DNA from: Fictibacillus arsenicus
Lineage (GTDB): Bacteria; Bacillota; Bacilli; Bacillales; Fictibacillaceae
Length of the DNA: 64,000 nt
Direction of reading: 5' to 3'
NCBI RefSeq assembly: GCF_001642935.1
Contig: NZ_CP016761.1
Coordinates: 3,224,001-3,288,000, forward strand
Of the stretch, positions 16,005 to 24,014 are shown in pieces. The notes beneath the pieces are model-generated. The model was given only the letters and a program-made list of their open reading frames with translations. It made no database searches and had not been told where the DNA came from. Both the position numbers and the translations under genes were made by a program. Positions within the stretch are counted from its first letter, which is position 1; each line of letters begins with the position of its first letter.

Positions 16005-16928
16005 TCACGTTATGTTTTCAGAAACTACGGACGTTTCTTTTTCAGGCACCGCCAGGAATACGACAGCAATCACAATAAACGCCCCGCCTAAGAGCTGGTA
16101 CACTCCAAATGATTCGTTCAGCCACGTAATGGATAAAACAGTAGCTACGAGCGGTTCAATACTAGATAGCAAGCTTGTCTCAACGGCAGACAAGTACTTT
16201 AAACTGCCGATATATAGAACGAAAGAAACCGTTCCGCTTATTATGATCAAGATAAGCATGGAGAATGTGCTTACCGTTAATGAACCAGTCATCTCGAAAA
16301 AGCTAAAGCCGGGATTCGCCAAAAATAGGACGATTCCTCCAATTAGCATCCCCCAGCCCACAATAATGGACGTTCCCCATCGCTTAATAAGTGCAGCAGG
16401 GTGCAGCGTGTAAAACATAAATCCAAGCGCTGTTAATCCCCCAAAAATAATTGCTTTCTTTGATAATACAATATCCTGCACAGATCCGTTTGTAATCAAA
16501 TAGAAAACGCCAGCTAATGCTGCAAACAATGCGATGAACTGCATGGATGAAGGCAGCTTTTTGTTAAGAACCGCCACCCATATCATAATAAAAACAGGAC
16601 CAAGAAACTGAAACAAAGTAGCTGTTACAGCATTACTTATGTAAACCGTTTCGATAAAGGCATATTGCGCTCCAAGCATGCCAAGAACCGAAAAGATCAC
16701 AAGCTGAATCCATTGACTCGGATGTTTCCATATCGTAAAAATATCTTGTTTCGCAAAAAATAAAAAACTTAATAGAATGATACCCGCTGCTATTAAACGG
16801 ACAACTAAATAGTCAGCAGATGTCAGTTCTGTTTTTTGAAAAAGCCACTGAATCATCGGACCAGAAATTCCCCATAGCGTGGCACCACTAATAATCATAA
16901 TTAAACCTATTTGACGAGACCGTTTCAT
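16005..16928 (-). CDS. EamA/DMT family transporter
   Basis: Drug/metabolite transporter of 307 residues with about ten transmembrane helices in two EamA repeats: SGATLWGISGPMIQWLF near the N-terminus, and the second from LSKKAIIFGGLTALGFMFYTL. The end of each repeat has the usual FIVIAVVFLAV-type helix. It is divergent from a MocR-type regulator with a 124-base gap holding an imperfect palindrome over the transporter's promoter. In such pairs the regulator commonly controls the transporter, and the cargo is related to a PLP-linked metabolite (amino acid, vitamin B6 vitamer or similar). The cargo here is not known. Confidence 0.9.
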   Translation of the reverse strand: MKRSRQIGLIMIISGATLWGISGPMIQWLFQKTELTSADYLVVRLIAAGIILLSFLFFAKQDIFTIWKHPSQWIQLVIFSVLGMLGAQYAFIETVYISNAVTATLFQFLGPVFIMIWVAVLNKKLPSSMQFIALFAALAGVFYLITNGSVQDIVLSKKAIIFGGLTALGFMFYTLHPAALIKRWGTSIIVGWGMLIGGIVLFLANPGFSFFEMTGSLTVSTFSMLILIIISGTVSFVLYIGSLKYLSAVETSLLSSIEPLVATVLSITWLNESFGVYQLLGGAFIVIAVVFLAVPEKETSVVSENIT

Positions 16929-17001
16929 GAAGCATACCTCCTAAGCTGCAACTTGCTTTTACACATATTAAATGATAAGCATAGAGGTATTATAATGAAG
17001 T

Positions 17002-17025
17002 TCTGACTCTATAAAAAGTGTCAGA
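17002..17025. promoter_or_regulatory. Palindromic candidate MocR operator between divergent genes
   Basis: TCTGAC (17002-17007) and GTCAGA (17020-17025) form an inverted pair. It covers the weak -35 region of the EamA promoter, whose -10 TATAAT lies at 16990-16995 on the minus strand. Confidence 0.5.
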
Positions 17026-17052
17026 TTTTTAAAATACAAGGGGGTCAGTTTT

Positions 17053-18441
17053 GTGGTTGAGATCACTCCAAGCCTTGATACGCATAGTAATAAACCTCTA
17101 TACATGCAGCTTTACCTTTTTATTAAGCAAGAGATAGAGAACGGCAACCTGGCACGACAGACAAAAATGCCATCAAAACGAAAGCTGGCCAAGCATCTGA
17201 ACATCAGTCAGAACACCATCGAATCGGCTTACAGCCAGCTTGTCGCAGAAGGCTATATCGAATCCATTCCCCGCAAAGGCTATTTTGTTTGTGAGGTCGA
17301 TCGAAACCAATTAGTTGTAAATAGGAACATCTCAGCTGTTAGAGAGAAAACGTACAGAGATACTCCATATCGCTTTGACTTTACCAATACAGGCATTGAA
17401 GTGAATGCTTTTCCTTTTTCGGTATATCGAAAAATAGCTGGTGAAGTGATCAGGCCCGAGAATAAAGAGGTTTTATTGCTAGGCCATCCTCAAGGAGAAT
17501 ATGGTCTACGGGAAGAGATCTCGAAATACGTATATGAATCCCGCGGTGTACGCTGTTCACCAAGCCAAATCATTATTGGAGGAGGAACACCTTATCTAAT
17601 AAAAATCCTCTTTCAGCTCTTGAATGCTAGTACGTTTGCTGTAGAGGATCCTGGCTATCACCGAAAGTTAGTCTTATTTGAAAATCGGCATGAAAAAGTA
17701 AAGATGATACCGCTGGATGAAGGGGGATTAATCGTTTCAGAACTAGAAAAAAGCGGAGCGAATGCCGTTTTTGTAACACCTTCTCATCAGTTTCGCTGCG
17801 GAATGGTCATGCCTATAGCCCGGCGATTACAGTTGTTGAAATGGGCCGAAGAAAAGATAGATCGCTTTATAATAGAGGATGATTATGACAGTGAATTTCG
17901 ATACGAAGGAAAGCCGATTCCTGGTCTTCAAGGACTAGATACGTACGAGAACGTCATTTATATGAGTACTTTTTCAAAAGCTCTTATTCCTTCTTTACGC
18001 ATAAGTTATATGATTCTTCCGAAGCCGCTTTTAACAATCTATCAAAATGAGTATTTTTTTTACACACAAACCGTTTCTCGCATCGATCAGGAAATTTTAA
18101 CGCGTTTTATAAAAGAAAGACATTGGGAAAAGCATATAAACCGCATGAGGGTCGTTTATCAGAAGAAAAGAGATGCAGTTGTTGCTGAAATTTTGGGGTG
18201 TTTTCCTGAATCTGTTGAAATAATCGGCCAGGACTCAGGACTTCATCTGTTAGTACGGCCGAACAATGGAATGTCAGAAAAAGAGCTGGTTGAAAAAGCC
18301 GCTGCATACAGCATTAAGGTCTATCCCGTTTCTGCATACGGCAGATGTGATCATCAAACCGTTTTGATGGGTTTCGCTGTGCTGTCTGTTGAAGAAATTA
18401 AGGATGCTGTTGAGCTCCTGGCCAGAGCTTGGTTTAAATAA
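17053..18441 (+). CDS. MocR-type GntR/aminotransferase regulator
   Basis: PLP-binding transcription factor of 462 residues. Residues 10-80 form a GntR winged helix (SNKPLYMQLYLFIKQEIENG, then KLAKHLNISQNTIESAYSQL). Residues 120-455 form a fold-type I aminotransferase domain with the PLP motifs VTPSHQFRCG, IEDDYDSEFRYEGKP and the Schiff-base lysine in MSTFSKALIPSLRI. All key residues are intact. The start is GTG 17053 with GGGGGTC upstream. It is divergent from an EamA transporter, the usual layout for MocR regulators controlling a neighbouring gene. The effector besides PLP cannot be read. Confidence 0.92.
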   Translation: MVEITPSLDTHSNKPLYMQLYLFIKQEIENGNLARQTKMPSKRKLAKHLNISQNTIESAYSQLVAEGYIESIPRKGYFVCEVDRNQLVVNRNISAVREKTYRDTPYRFDFTNTGIEVNAFPFSVYRKIAGEVIRPENKEVLLLGHPQGEYGLREEISKYVYESRGVRCSPSQIIIGGGTPYLIKILFQLLNASTFAVEDPGYHRKLVLFENRHEKVKMIPLDEGGLIVSELEKSGANAVFVTPSHQFRCGMVMPIARRLQLLKWAEEKIDRFIIEDDYDSEFRYEGKPIPGLQGLDTYENVIYMSTFSKALIPSLRISYMILPKPLLTIYQNEYFFYTQTVSRIDQEILTRFIKERHWEKHINRMRVVYQKKRDAVVAEILGCFPESVEIIGQDSGLHLLVRPNNGMSEKELVEKAAAYSIKVYPVSAYGRCDHQTVLMGFAVLSVEEIKDAVELLARAWFK

Positions 18442-18458
18442 ACGGCTGTTTCCGGATA

Positions 18459-18718
18459 CATTGTTGCTCTTGAATGTAATTGATTTCCGCTCCAGGCTGC
18501 TCGCTTTCCACGGCGTGCGTGAGCCTCCTGCCGCTTTGCGCCATTAGGAGTCTCACATTAAAAGAAGCATTTGTGCTCCTGCATCTACAAGTAAACTCAG
18601 CGAAGCGCAATTCCTCGTCGCATGCCCTGCGAAAAGTAATCTCAGGTTGTAGGCACGCACCTTGCGCTTCAATCAACTTGCAAATGAAGAGCTAACAGCA
18701 ACAATCCTTTCGAAAAGA
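18459..18718 (+). repeat. Interspersed GC-rich repeat, long variant with central insert
   Basis: Starts GATTTCCGCTCCAGGCTGCT, includes GAGCCTCCTGCCGC and TTAGGAGTCTCAC, then a central insert of about 120 bp, then CACCTTGCGCTTCAATCAAC and a tail AGCAACAATCC...GAAAAGAGCC. The insert is shared with the copy at 21209-21440 but absent from 43377 and 55664. Confidence 0.8.
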
Positions 18719-18726
18719 GCCAAATA

Positions 18727-18768
18727 AATAAACTCGCGGGAAGGAGTTCCCGCGAGTTTATTTATTCC
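18727..18768 (-). terminator. Strong terminator downstream of the DUF4362 gene
   Basis: Stem AAACTCGCGGGA / TCCCGCGAGTTT with T-rich sequence on either side; works for the minus-strand gene at 18800 and possibly in both directions. Confidence 0.85.
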
Positions 18769-18799
18769 TTTTTTATTATTTCTTTTGGTTCTAATCGCA

Positions 18800-19261
18800 T
18801 TAAAACAATTCAGTGGTATCTACTTGTTTTGAACAACCGTTTAAAATAAAGGCAGGTTCAGCTGGTTCTTCCATTAGTATTTCAGAACAGATATCTTTGT
18901 ATATGCCTTTGTCTTGTCCAGCATAAGCATCATGGGAATTATCAAACGTGTAATGATATTTTTTTCCGTCAAAAACAAGATCCTTAAAGATGGGGTCTCC
19001 TTCCATTGTATAGCTCGTGATTCGAATTTTATCTTTCATTTTAGCATTCGTATTTGCTAAAAACTCATGAAACCGCTCAATATTGTAATACTCATATCCC
19101 CATATAATATCTCCTCTCTTTTTTGCCTCATTCATGTTGTAAGCTTCTGAAGGGGGTTCGTGGATAGGAAGAAGAGCTGTTTTCTTACCGTCTCCATTAT
19201 CATATAATCCGTTTAACCAAATACCTGCCGTAATCATAGCGACTAAACTTAAAATCTTCAT
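18800..19261 (-). CDS. DUF4362 family secreted protein
   Basis: Predicted exported protein of 153 residues. An N-terminal hydrophobic stretch (MKILSLVAMITAGIWLNGLY) acts as signal or anchor. The mature part has AYNMNEAKKRGDIIWGYEYY, RFHEFLANTNAKMKDKIRI and a late Cys pair around CSEIL and NGCSK. This arrangement matches the DUF4362 proteins of Bacillaceae, whose function is unknown. ATG 19261 is preceded by AGGAGGC. It is flanked downstream by a strong terminator and upstream by the divergent LysR gene; the two promoters share the 153-base gap. Confidence 0.78.
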   Translation of the reverse strand: MKILSLVAMITAGIWLNGLYDNGDGKKTALLPIHEPPSEAYNMNEAKKRGDIIWGYEYYNIERFHEFLANTNAKMKDKIRITSYTMEGDPIFKDLVFDGKKYHYTFDNSHDAYAGQDKGIYKDICSEILMEEPAEPAFILNGCSKQVDTTELF

Positions 19262-19414
19262 TTTGCCTCCTGAAATTTAAGTCCATTTATAGATTAGACG
19301 ATAAACAAAATGATTTAGTCGCAACTTTCCACTTAACACAATAAATGTAATTTAAGTTAAAATGAATTTATAATCTTTTTCATTAAAGTCTGCTTAACTA
19401 AAAGGAGAAATTTT

Positions 19415-20314
19415 ATGAATTTAGAACAAATCAAATACATTGTAGAAGTTGCTAAAGAAAGTTCGATCACAAAAGCAGCCGACAAGCTTCATCTCTCCCC
19501 TTCTGCGATCAGTCAATCCATCACACAACTGGAAAAAAAGTTTGGCATCTCGATATTTACCCGTTCCAGGCACGGCACAATACCGACTCCCGAAGGAAAA
19601 TTCATCGTGTCTAAAGCGTATGAAATTCTACATAAGATGGATGAACTGCAAGAAGAGCTTTCTATTAAACAAAAAGCAAAAAGACTAGCATTAAAAGTAG
19701 GCTGTGCACCAGCACTCACCTATACGGTGTATGATGCCTTTATCCTGTTTCATGAGCTGTTTCCTGAGGTCAACGTCATGATCAAAGAAATCGACCAGGA
19801 TAATATTTTAGAAGAAATTAAGAATGGAAGTATCGATATTGGGTTAAGTTCTTTTACAGAGTATGATCTATCTTCTATGAAGCATGAAAAAGGAATTGGG
19901 TATGAACCGCTCTACACTGGTCATGTCTGTGTATGTGCAGGAAAGAAATCTCCACTATACTATAAGGACTTTTTAACCCCTGATGAACTGGCCGATCAAA
20001 AGATCGTCATTTACAATTCAAAAGGCGGAACAACGTTTAATGATACGTATTTCAATAATAATCAAATCTTGTTTTCATCAAACAACGTTGAAGTGTTGCG
20101 ATCAGCTATTCTAGACGGACATGCGTTTTCTTTCGTCTTGAACTTTACTTTTAAAAAGAACCCAGATGTACTTAATGGAAATTTAGCCCTTATTCCATTT
20201 AAGAATCCAGATCTTATTCTTCAAGATTTTTGGACGCTATATCCTCTTACAAAAGGATTCACGGCAGAAGCAAAAGAATTCGATAAAATCGTAAGGTATT
20301 TACTAGATCAATAA
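19415..20314 (+). CDS. LysR family transcriptional regulator
   Basis: LTTR of 299 residues. The N-terminal winged helix reads IVEVAKESSITKAADKLHLS then SAISQSITQLEKKFGISIFT, the standard LysR recognition region. The effector domain (about 90-295) contains LKVGCAPALTYTVYDAF and INNN-rich periplasmic-binding-like folds. ATG 19415 follows AAAGGAG. It is divergent from the DUF4362 gene, a possible target, and converges on a Spo0E-like gene one base apart. The inducer is unknown. Confidence 0.9.
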   Translation: MNLEQIKYIVEVAKESSITKAADKLHLSPSAISQSITQLEKKFGISIFTRSRHGTIPTPEGKFIVSKAYEILHKMDELQEELSIKQKAKRLALKVGCAPALTYTVYDAFILFHELFPEVNVMIKEIDQDNILEEIKNGSIDIGLSSFTEYDLSSMKHEKGIGYEPLYTGHVCVCAGKKSPLYYKDFLTPDELADQKIVIYNSKGGTTFNDTYFNNNQILFSSNNVEVLRSAILDGHAFSFVLNFTFKKNPDVLNGNLALIPFKNPDLILQDFWTLYPLTKGFTAEAKEFDKIVRYLLDQ

Positions 20315-20315
20315 G

Positions 20316-20498
20316 TTAGTTAGCATTCTGTTCTTTCTCTAGCATACTCTTTTGATAATAAAAGATTAACTTATCCAGCATCTGACTTTGTTTTACAAGT
20401 TCATGATTAGAAAAATCATTTGAGCTCGGTCTAAGCTCATACATTTTCTGACGGCATCTTTTGATTTCTTGCAATAGTAAATGCATCTCGTAATCCAT
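20316..20498 (-). CDS. Spo0E-like aspartyl-phosphate phosphatase
   Basis: Small two-helix protein of 60 residues of the Spo0E family, which dephosphorylates response regulators such as Spo0A~P and delays sporulation. The first helix has LQEIKRCRQKMYEL and the second carries the hallmark SQMLDKLIFYYQ (family consensus SQxLDxLI). Length is typical for YisI/YnzD-type members. RBS AAAGGG lies upstream of ATG 20498. It converges on the LysR gene. Which phospho-protein it acts on cannot be told. Confidence 0.85.
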   Translation of the reverse strand: MDYEMHLLLQEIKRCRQKMYELRPSSNDFSNHELVKQSQMLDKLIFYYQKSMLEKEQNAN

Positions 20499-20809
20499 TA
20501 AAGCAATCCCTTTCTAGCACACTAGTTTATTCCATTTTCTGTTTATAATTTAAGGATAGAGCGAACCCCATTTTATGTAAATTTAATGTTTTTTAATAGT
20601 TTTTCAGTATTGCTTAAGTTAGTGGAAGGAGGATGGTACTTGGAAACCTCTCTTTATTTTGTTCATTGCTGCGGTCACAAAAAGATTTGAGCTTTTCCGC
20701 TTGTGTTGACGAAAATTTTATGAATCAAAAGTCACTGTTTTAAGGAAATTTATGTTAAAATCAAATGTGGTCATGAATGTTATTTGAGGTTAATAGAGGG
20801 GGAAAACTT
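20499..20809. other. Intergenic region upstream of DUF4260 gene
   Basis: Holds a possible 16-codon ORF (TTG 20640 to TGA 20690) behind a good AAGGAGG, with no recognisable product, and AT-rich promoter-like sequence. No other feature seen. Confidence 0.3.
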
Positions 20810-21163
20810 TTGCCAAAATTTCTTCTGCATGTAGAAGGATTATTCGTATTTTTAATAAGTGTGTATTTTTACTTTCAGAATGAATTTAGCTGGTTGTTGT
20901 TTATTCTGTTATTCTTTAGTCCTGACTTATCCATGTTAGGCTACCTCATTAATAATAAAATTGGTTCAATATGTTATAACCTTTTTCACACTTACATTTT
21001 AGCAATCATCTTATTAATGGCAGGATTTATTTGGTCAATCGACCTTCTCCTTGCATTAGGACTGATCCTCTCTGCCCATATCGCCATGGATCGATCAATT
21101 GGATATGGACTCAAATACCCTAGTCACTTCAAAGATACTCATTTACATAAAGTGGCGTCTTAA
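20810..21163 (+). CDS. DUF4260 family membrane protein
   Basis: Small integral membrane protein of 117 residues with four hydrophobic segments. Conserved features of DUF4260 are visible: FFSPDLSMLGYLINNKIGS in the middle, YNLFHTYILA, and AHIAMDRSIGYGLKYP near the end, followed by FKDTHLH. The TTG at 20810 is chosen because GAGGGGGA lies 8 bases upstream; an ATG 11 codons earlier precedes the RBS. The function of the family is unknown. Directly downstream is an interspersed repeat, with no clear terminator in between. Confidence 0.8.
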   Translation: MPKFLLHVEGLFVFLISVYFYFQNEFSWLLFILLFFSPDLSMLGYLINNKIGSICYNLFHTYILAIILLMAGFIWSIDLLLALGLILSAHIAMDRSIGYGLKYPSHFKDTHLHKVAS

Positions 21164-21208
21164 AAATTTCCACTTATATATCAATTATTTTTCCAATCAC
21201 ATTAGACA

Positions 21209-21440
21209 AGCCTGCGGCGGTGAGCCTCCTCGACGCTTTGCGTCCATAGGAGTCTCACCTTCAATGATGTATGTGTGCTCCTGCGTCTGCAAGAAAATCC
21301 TGACGATGCGTGTTCCTCGTTCCATGCCTTGCAAGACGTATAATCAGGTGGCTGGCACGCTGGAGTCTCGCACCTTGCGCTCCAATCAACTATCAATGAA
21401 GTACTTAAAAAAATTCATTAGCAATAATCTGTTAGAAAGG
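21209..21440 (+). repeat. Interspersed GC-rich repeat, long variant, left end truncated
   Basis: Begins at GCCTGCGGCGGTGAGCCTCC, lacking the usual GATTTCCGCTCC start. It shares the central insert (TGTGCTCCTGCGTCTGCAAG) with 18459-18718 and ends GTCTCGCACCTTGCGCTCCA, then AGCAATAATCTGTTAGAAA. Confidence 0.8.
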
Positions 21441-21444
21441 AGCT

Positions 21445-22350
21445 TTATAAGAGGATAGCCAGCAATACTGGCAGCGTGATTAAAGAGAGAAGAGTACTGA
21501 CTAATGTAGCACTAGATACGAAGTCTGGTTCTGTGCCAAATTGAAGGGCGTACATGGTCGTATTCGCCGCAGAAGGCATGGCCGCCATTAAAATCATGAT
21601 TGCTTTAAGCATTGGGTCTATCGGTAAAAATAGGGTGATAGCATACGCGATTATCGGTGAAACGAACAATTTTAGTAAGAGTGAGTATGTCAGCTTTTCG
21701 ACCTGAACATTGCGCAAAGAAATTTTCGCAAGCTGCATTCCCAGAATAATCATGATGGTCGGAATGGCCGAGTCTGCGACTAAATCTAGAGCTTCTGCAA
21801 TGGAACCTCCTATTTTGATATCCAGCTGTTGAAATATAACACCAGCTATCGCACCATATAAGATCGGCATTCTTACTACTGCTCTTAGCGCAGATGAGAC
21901 TCCATCGTTTTCAGGACTTCCTTTTGCTGCGTAGTAAATGCCGACCGTGCACATCACCAGCTGCTGAATGACCATTAACACAACCGCATAATCAAGGCCA
22001 GCAGCACCAAAAGCAAAAAGTGCGACAGGTGTTCCATAGTTTCCGTTATTCATGAAGGCTGACGCGAGAATCACTCCGCACGTCTCCCGAACAGTGTATT
22101 TTTTAATAAAGCTGATTGCATATACGAACGCAATAAGTGTGAAACAAAGCATTAGCGTGTAAATCAGCATGTACCCATATGTCTTCGTCAAAGTAGTTTC
22201 ATAGAAAGTCCGGAAAACAAGAAAGGGAGACATAAGGTATAGAGCCATTGTTGAAAGCGTTTGTGTCTCAAAACCGATTACCTTTTGACCGATAAATCCG
22301 ATAGAAAAGATAGCGAAAACCGGCAAGACGATACTCAGAAGTTCTAACAT
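21445..22350 (-). CDS. AEC family transporter (auxin efflux carrier type)
   Basis: Membrane transporter of 301 residues with about ten hydrophobic segments in two inverted halves. Family landmarks are PVFAIFSIGFIGQKV, LMSPFLVFRTF, SAFMNNGNYGTPVALFAFG and the second-half MPSAANTTMYALQFG. Bacterial members carry organic acids such as malate, or unknown solutes. ATG 22350 is preferred: GAAGG lies just upstream and the hydrophobic core begins directly after it, whereas an earlier in-frame start adds 30 polar residues. Its 3' end abuts an interspersed repeat with no terminator of its own. Confidence 0.9.
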   Translation of the reverse strand: MLELLSIVLPVFAIFSIGFIGQKVIGFETQTLSTMALYLMSPFLVFRTFYETTLTKTYGYMLIYTLMLCFTLIAFVYAISFIKKYTVRETCGVILASAFMNNGNYGTPVALFAFGAAGLDYAVVLMVIQQLVMCTVGIYYAAKGSPENDGVSSALRAVVRMPILYGAIAGVIFQQLDIKIGGSIAEALDLVADSAIPTIMIILGMQLAKISLRNVQVEKLTYSLLLKLFVSPIIAYAITLFLPIDPMLKAIMILMAAMPSAANTTMYALQFGTEPDFVSSATLVSTLLSLITLPVLLAILL

Positions 22351-22436
22351 GTATAAACCTTCTTCCTTATTCACTTCATCTATCGTAACATACCATTTAA
22401 CTTGACTTGATATGATTAGCTCTGTTAAATAAAAAA

Positions 22437-22475
22437 ACAAAAAAGGCTTTACTGTTTGTGAAAGGAAGCCCTTTT
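22437..22475 (-). terminator. Terminator downstream of the broken small gene
   Basis: Minus strand AAAAGGGCTT, loop, AAGCCTTTTTTG with T-run. Confidence 0.7.
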
Positions 22476-22482
22476 GGTATCA

Positions 22483-22677
22483 TTAACTCTTTTCCATGAT
22501 GTCAAAATAATTTTCTTCATTATCTGCAAAGTTAAATCCCCTGCCAGAAGGCATATATACAATCTCCCCAGCCACAAAAATTCATTCCTCATAATCCATA
22601 TGCTTTTTGCCTTTCCACTCATACGCATTATCTGATTGCGTTTCAATAAAATGGGTACCTATACGACAACCTTGCAT
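22483..22677 (-). pseudogene. Small unknown gene with one in-frame TGA
   Basis: A 64-codon frame from ATG 22677 to TAA 22483 interrupted once by TGA at 22582-22584. Before the stop it reads RIGTHFIETQSDNAYEWKGK; after it, FVAGEIVYMPSGRGFNFADN. Both halves have protein-like composition and the frame is the same, so a TGG-to-TGA change would explain it. A terminator follows. I do not recognise the family. Confidence 0.5.
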
Positions 22678-22712
22678 AACATGATTAGATAAATTTATCA
22701 GAGGTGGTTCGT

Positions 22713-23402
22713 ATGAAACACAATGATTCGGGTGAATGTTTCCAGCCATTTATCAGCCCTAACCCAATTACATCATTTAATCCTGTTCAAGTTTGTCCAA
22801 CGATTGATAAAAGTGCATTTATTAGTCCTTTTACCAGTGTGATCGGTGATGTCACCATAAGAAAAAATGTTTACGTGGCTCCTCTTGTAAGCATACGTGC
22901 AGATGAAGGTACTCCTTTTCACATTGGATCCAACACTAATCTTCAGGATGGCGTAATCTTGCATGGCTTAAAAGATAAATTCATTAGTGTAGATGGAAAT
23001 GATTATTCCATCTTCATAAGCAAGGGAGTCTCCATCGCACATGGAGCTCTTGTGCATGGACCTTGTTATATCGGAAAAAAGGTATTTGTTGGATTCAAAG
23101 CGATTGTATATGACGCTATTGTAGAAAGCGGATCTTTTATTTCGTATAATGCTGTCGTCACCAATGGTGTTCATGTTGGTAAGAATCGGTTCGTTCCCCC
23201 TGGAGCTTATATCGATTCTCAAAAGAAAGCAGATGCTCTTTCAAAGGTACCTGCTGACAGCAAAGAATTTGCAAGAGAAGTACAGCGAGTCAATCAGGAG
23301 TTTCCGGCTGGTTATCATTTATTGTTTGGCGATTGCCGCTGTTCTTGCGGTGTTACTTATACCGATCACGAATATGAATACAAAGAATGTAAAGAAGATT
23401 AG
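22713..23402 (+). CDS. Gamma-carbonic anhydrase family protein
   Basis: Left-handed beta-helix protein of 229 residues. Hexapeptide repeats run from about residue 25 to 160 (SAFISPFTSVIGDVTIRKNV and onward). The zinc-type histidines are present: VILHGL near residue 80, and IAHGALVHGP near 110, spaced as in Cam/CamH enzymes. The Arg-Asp pair of the interface is in SIRADEG. The C-terminal tail (about 190-229) is Cys-rich (FGDCRCSCGV), an extension I do not recognise. ATG 22713 follows GAGGTGG at 5 bases. Reversible CO2 hydration is likely but not certain; some homologues are inactive. Confidence 0.85.
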   Translation: MKHNDSGECFQPFISPNPITSFNPVQVCPTIDKSAFISPFTSVIGDVTIRKNVYVAPLVSIRADEGTPFHIGSNTNLQDGVILHGLKDKFISVDGNDYSIFISKGVSIAHGALVHGPCYIGKKVFVGFKAIVYDAIVESGSFISYNAVVTNGVHVGKNRFVPPGAYIDSQKKADALSKVPADSKEFAREVQRVNQEFPAGYHLLFGDCRCSCGVTYTDHEYEYKECKED

Positions 23403-23481
23403 TGCCTCTTGAAGGAGCAGGATACGAGATTCATAGTGAAGACTAGGACCAAATTATAGATTCGATTGTAAATAAGAGGAA

Positions 23482-23514
23482 AGCAGCCGTTCCATTGGAC
23501 GGCTGCTTTTTTAA
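23482..23514 (+). terminator. Terminator of the carbonic-anhydrase gene
   Basis: AGCAGCCGT / ACGGCTGCT stem followed by TTTTTT. Confidence 0.9.
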
Positions 23515-23539
23515 TACTATTAATTGTTAAACTAGTTTT

Positions 23540-23887
23540 TTAGGCTAATCCTAATAATTTCATAATACTTAAAATCAATACCCCAATCATGCCGAAATCT
23601 GAATCACCAAATGTCGTTCCTTCAAAACCGACATCCCCTAATAACACCAAAAGAATGGCAGGCAAGAAACTAATGATTAGGCCATTAGCAAATGATCCGA
23701 ACATCGCACCTCTTCTACCGCCTGTGGCGTTACCGAAAACACCAGCAGCTGCACCCGTAAAGAAATGTGGTACTAACCCTGGAACAATTACTTTCAATCC
23801 AACAAGTGGATGCACAATAATAAACTCTACTGATCTATAACGTATCCTAGGCACAGTTTGACCGTTTTGTTGTATAAAAACAAACAA
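23540..23887 (-). pseudogene. C-terminal remnant of a PTS ascorbate-type IIC permease (UlaA-like)
   Basis: About 95 residues of homologous sequence: HPLVGLKVIVPGLVPHFFTG, AGVFGNATGGRRGAMFGSFA, NGLIISFLPAILLVLLGDVG and FGDSDFGMIG. This is the end of UlaA/SgaT family permeases, which are normally 420-450 residues. The first 20 or so codons of the open frame look like unrelated flanking sequence. No ribosome-binding site or remaining N-terminal part was found upstream. It is therefore a 5'-deleted fragment and cannot form a transporter. No IIA or IIB genes are near. Confidence 0.82.
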
Positions 23888-24014
23888 AAAGACGCTGATT
23901 TACCAGCATCTTACGCTTGAAAATTCCTGTCATAGTGGCAAAGTTTTAATTAAAAATGAAAAACCGATTCTTTTTGCAGAGTCGGTTCATTTCATCGTAT
24001 ATTTATCTGTTTTT

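Noticed and set aside
18434-18695. Open frames of about 70-80 codons on both strands in 18434-18695
   Set aside because: They fall wholly in an interspersed repeat, and similar spurious frames arise in other copies.
20640-20690. 16-codon ORF with a strong AAGGAGG
   Set aside because: Starts with TTG, no recognisable product; noted only in the gap entry.
22252-22268. cre-like TTGAAAGCGTTTGTG inside the AEC transporter gene
   Set aside because: Within coding sequence far from a promoter, and mismatched at the right end.
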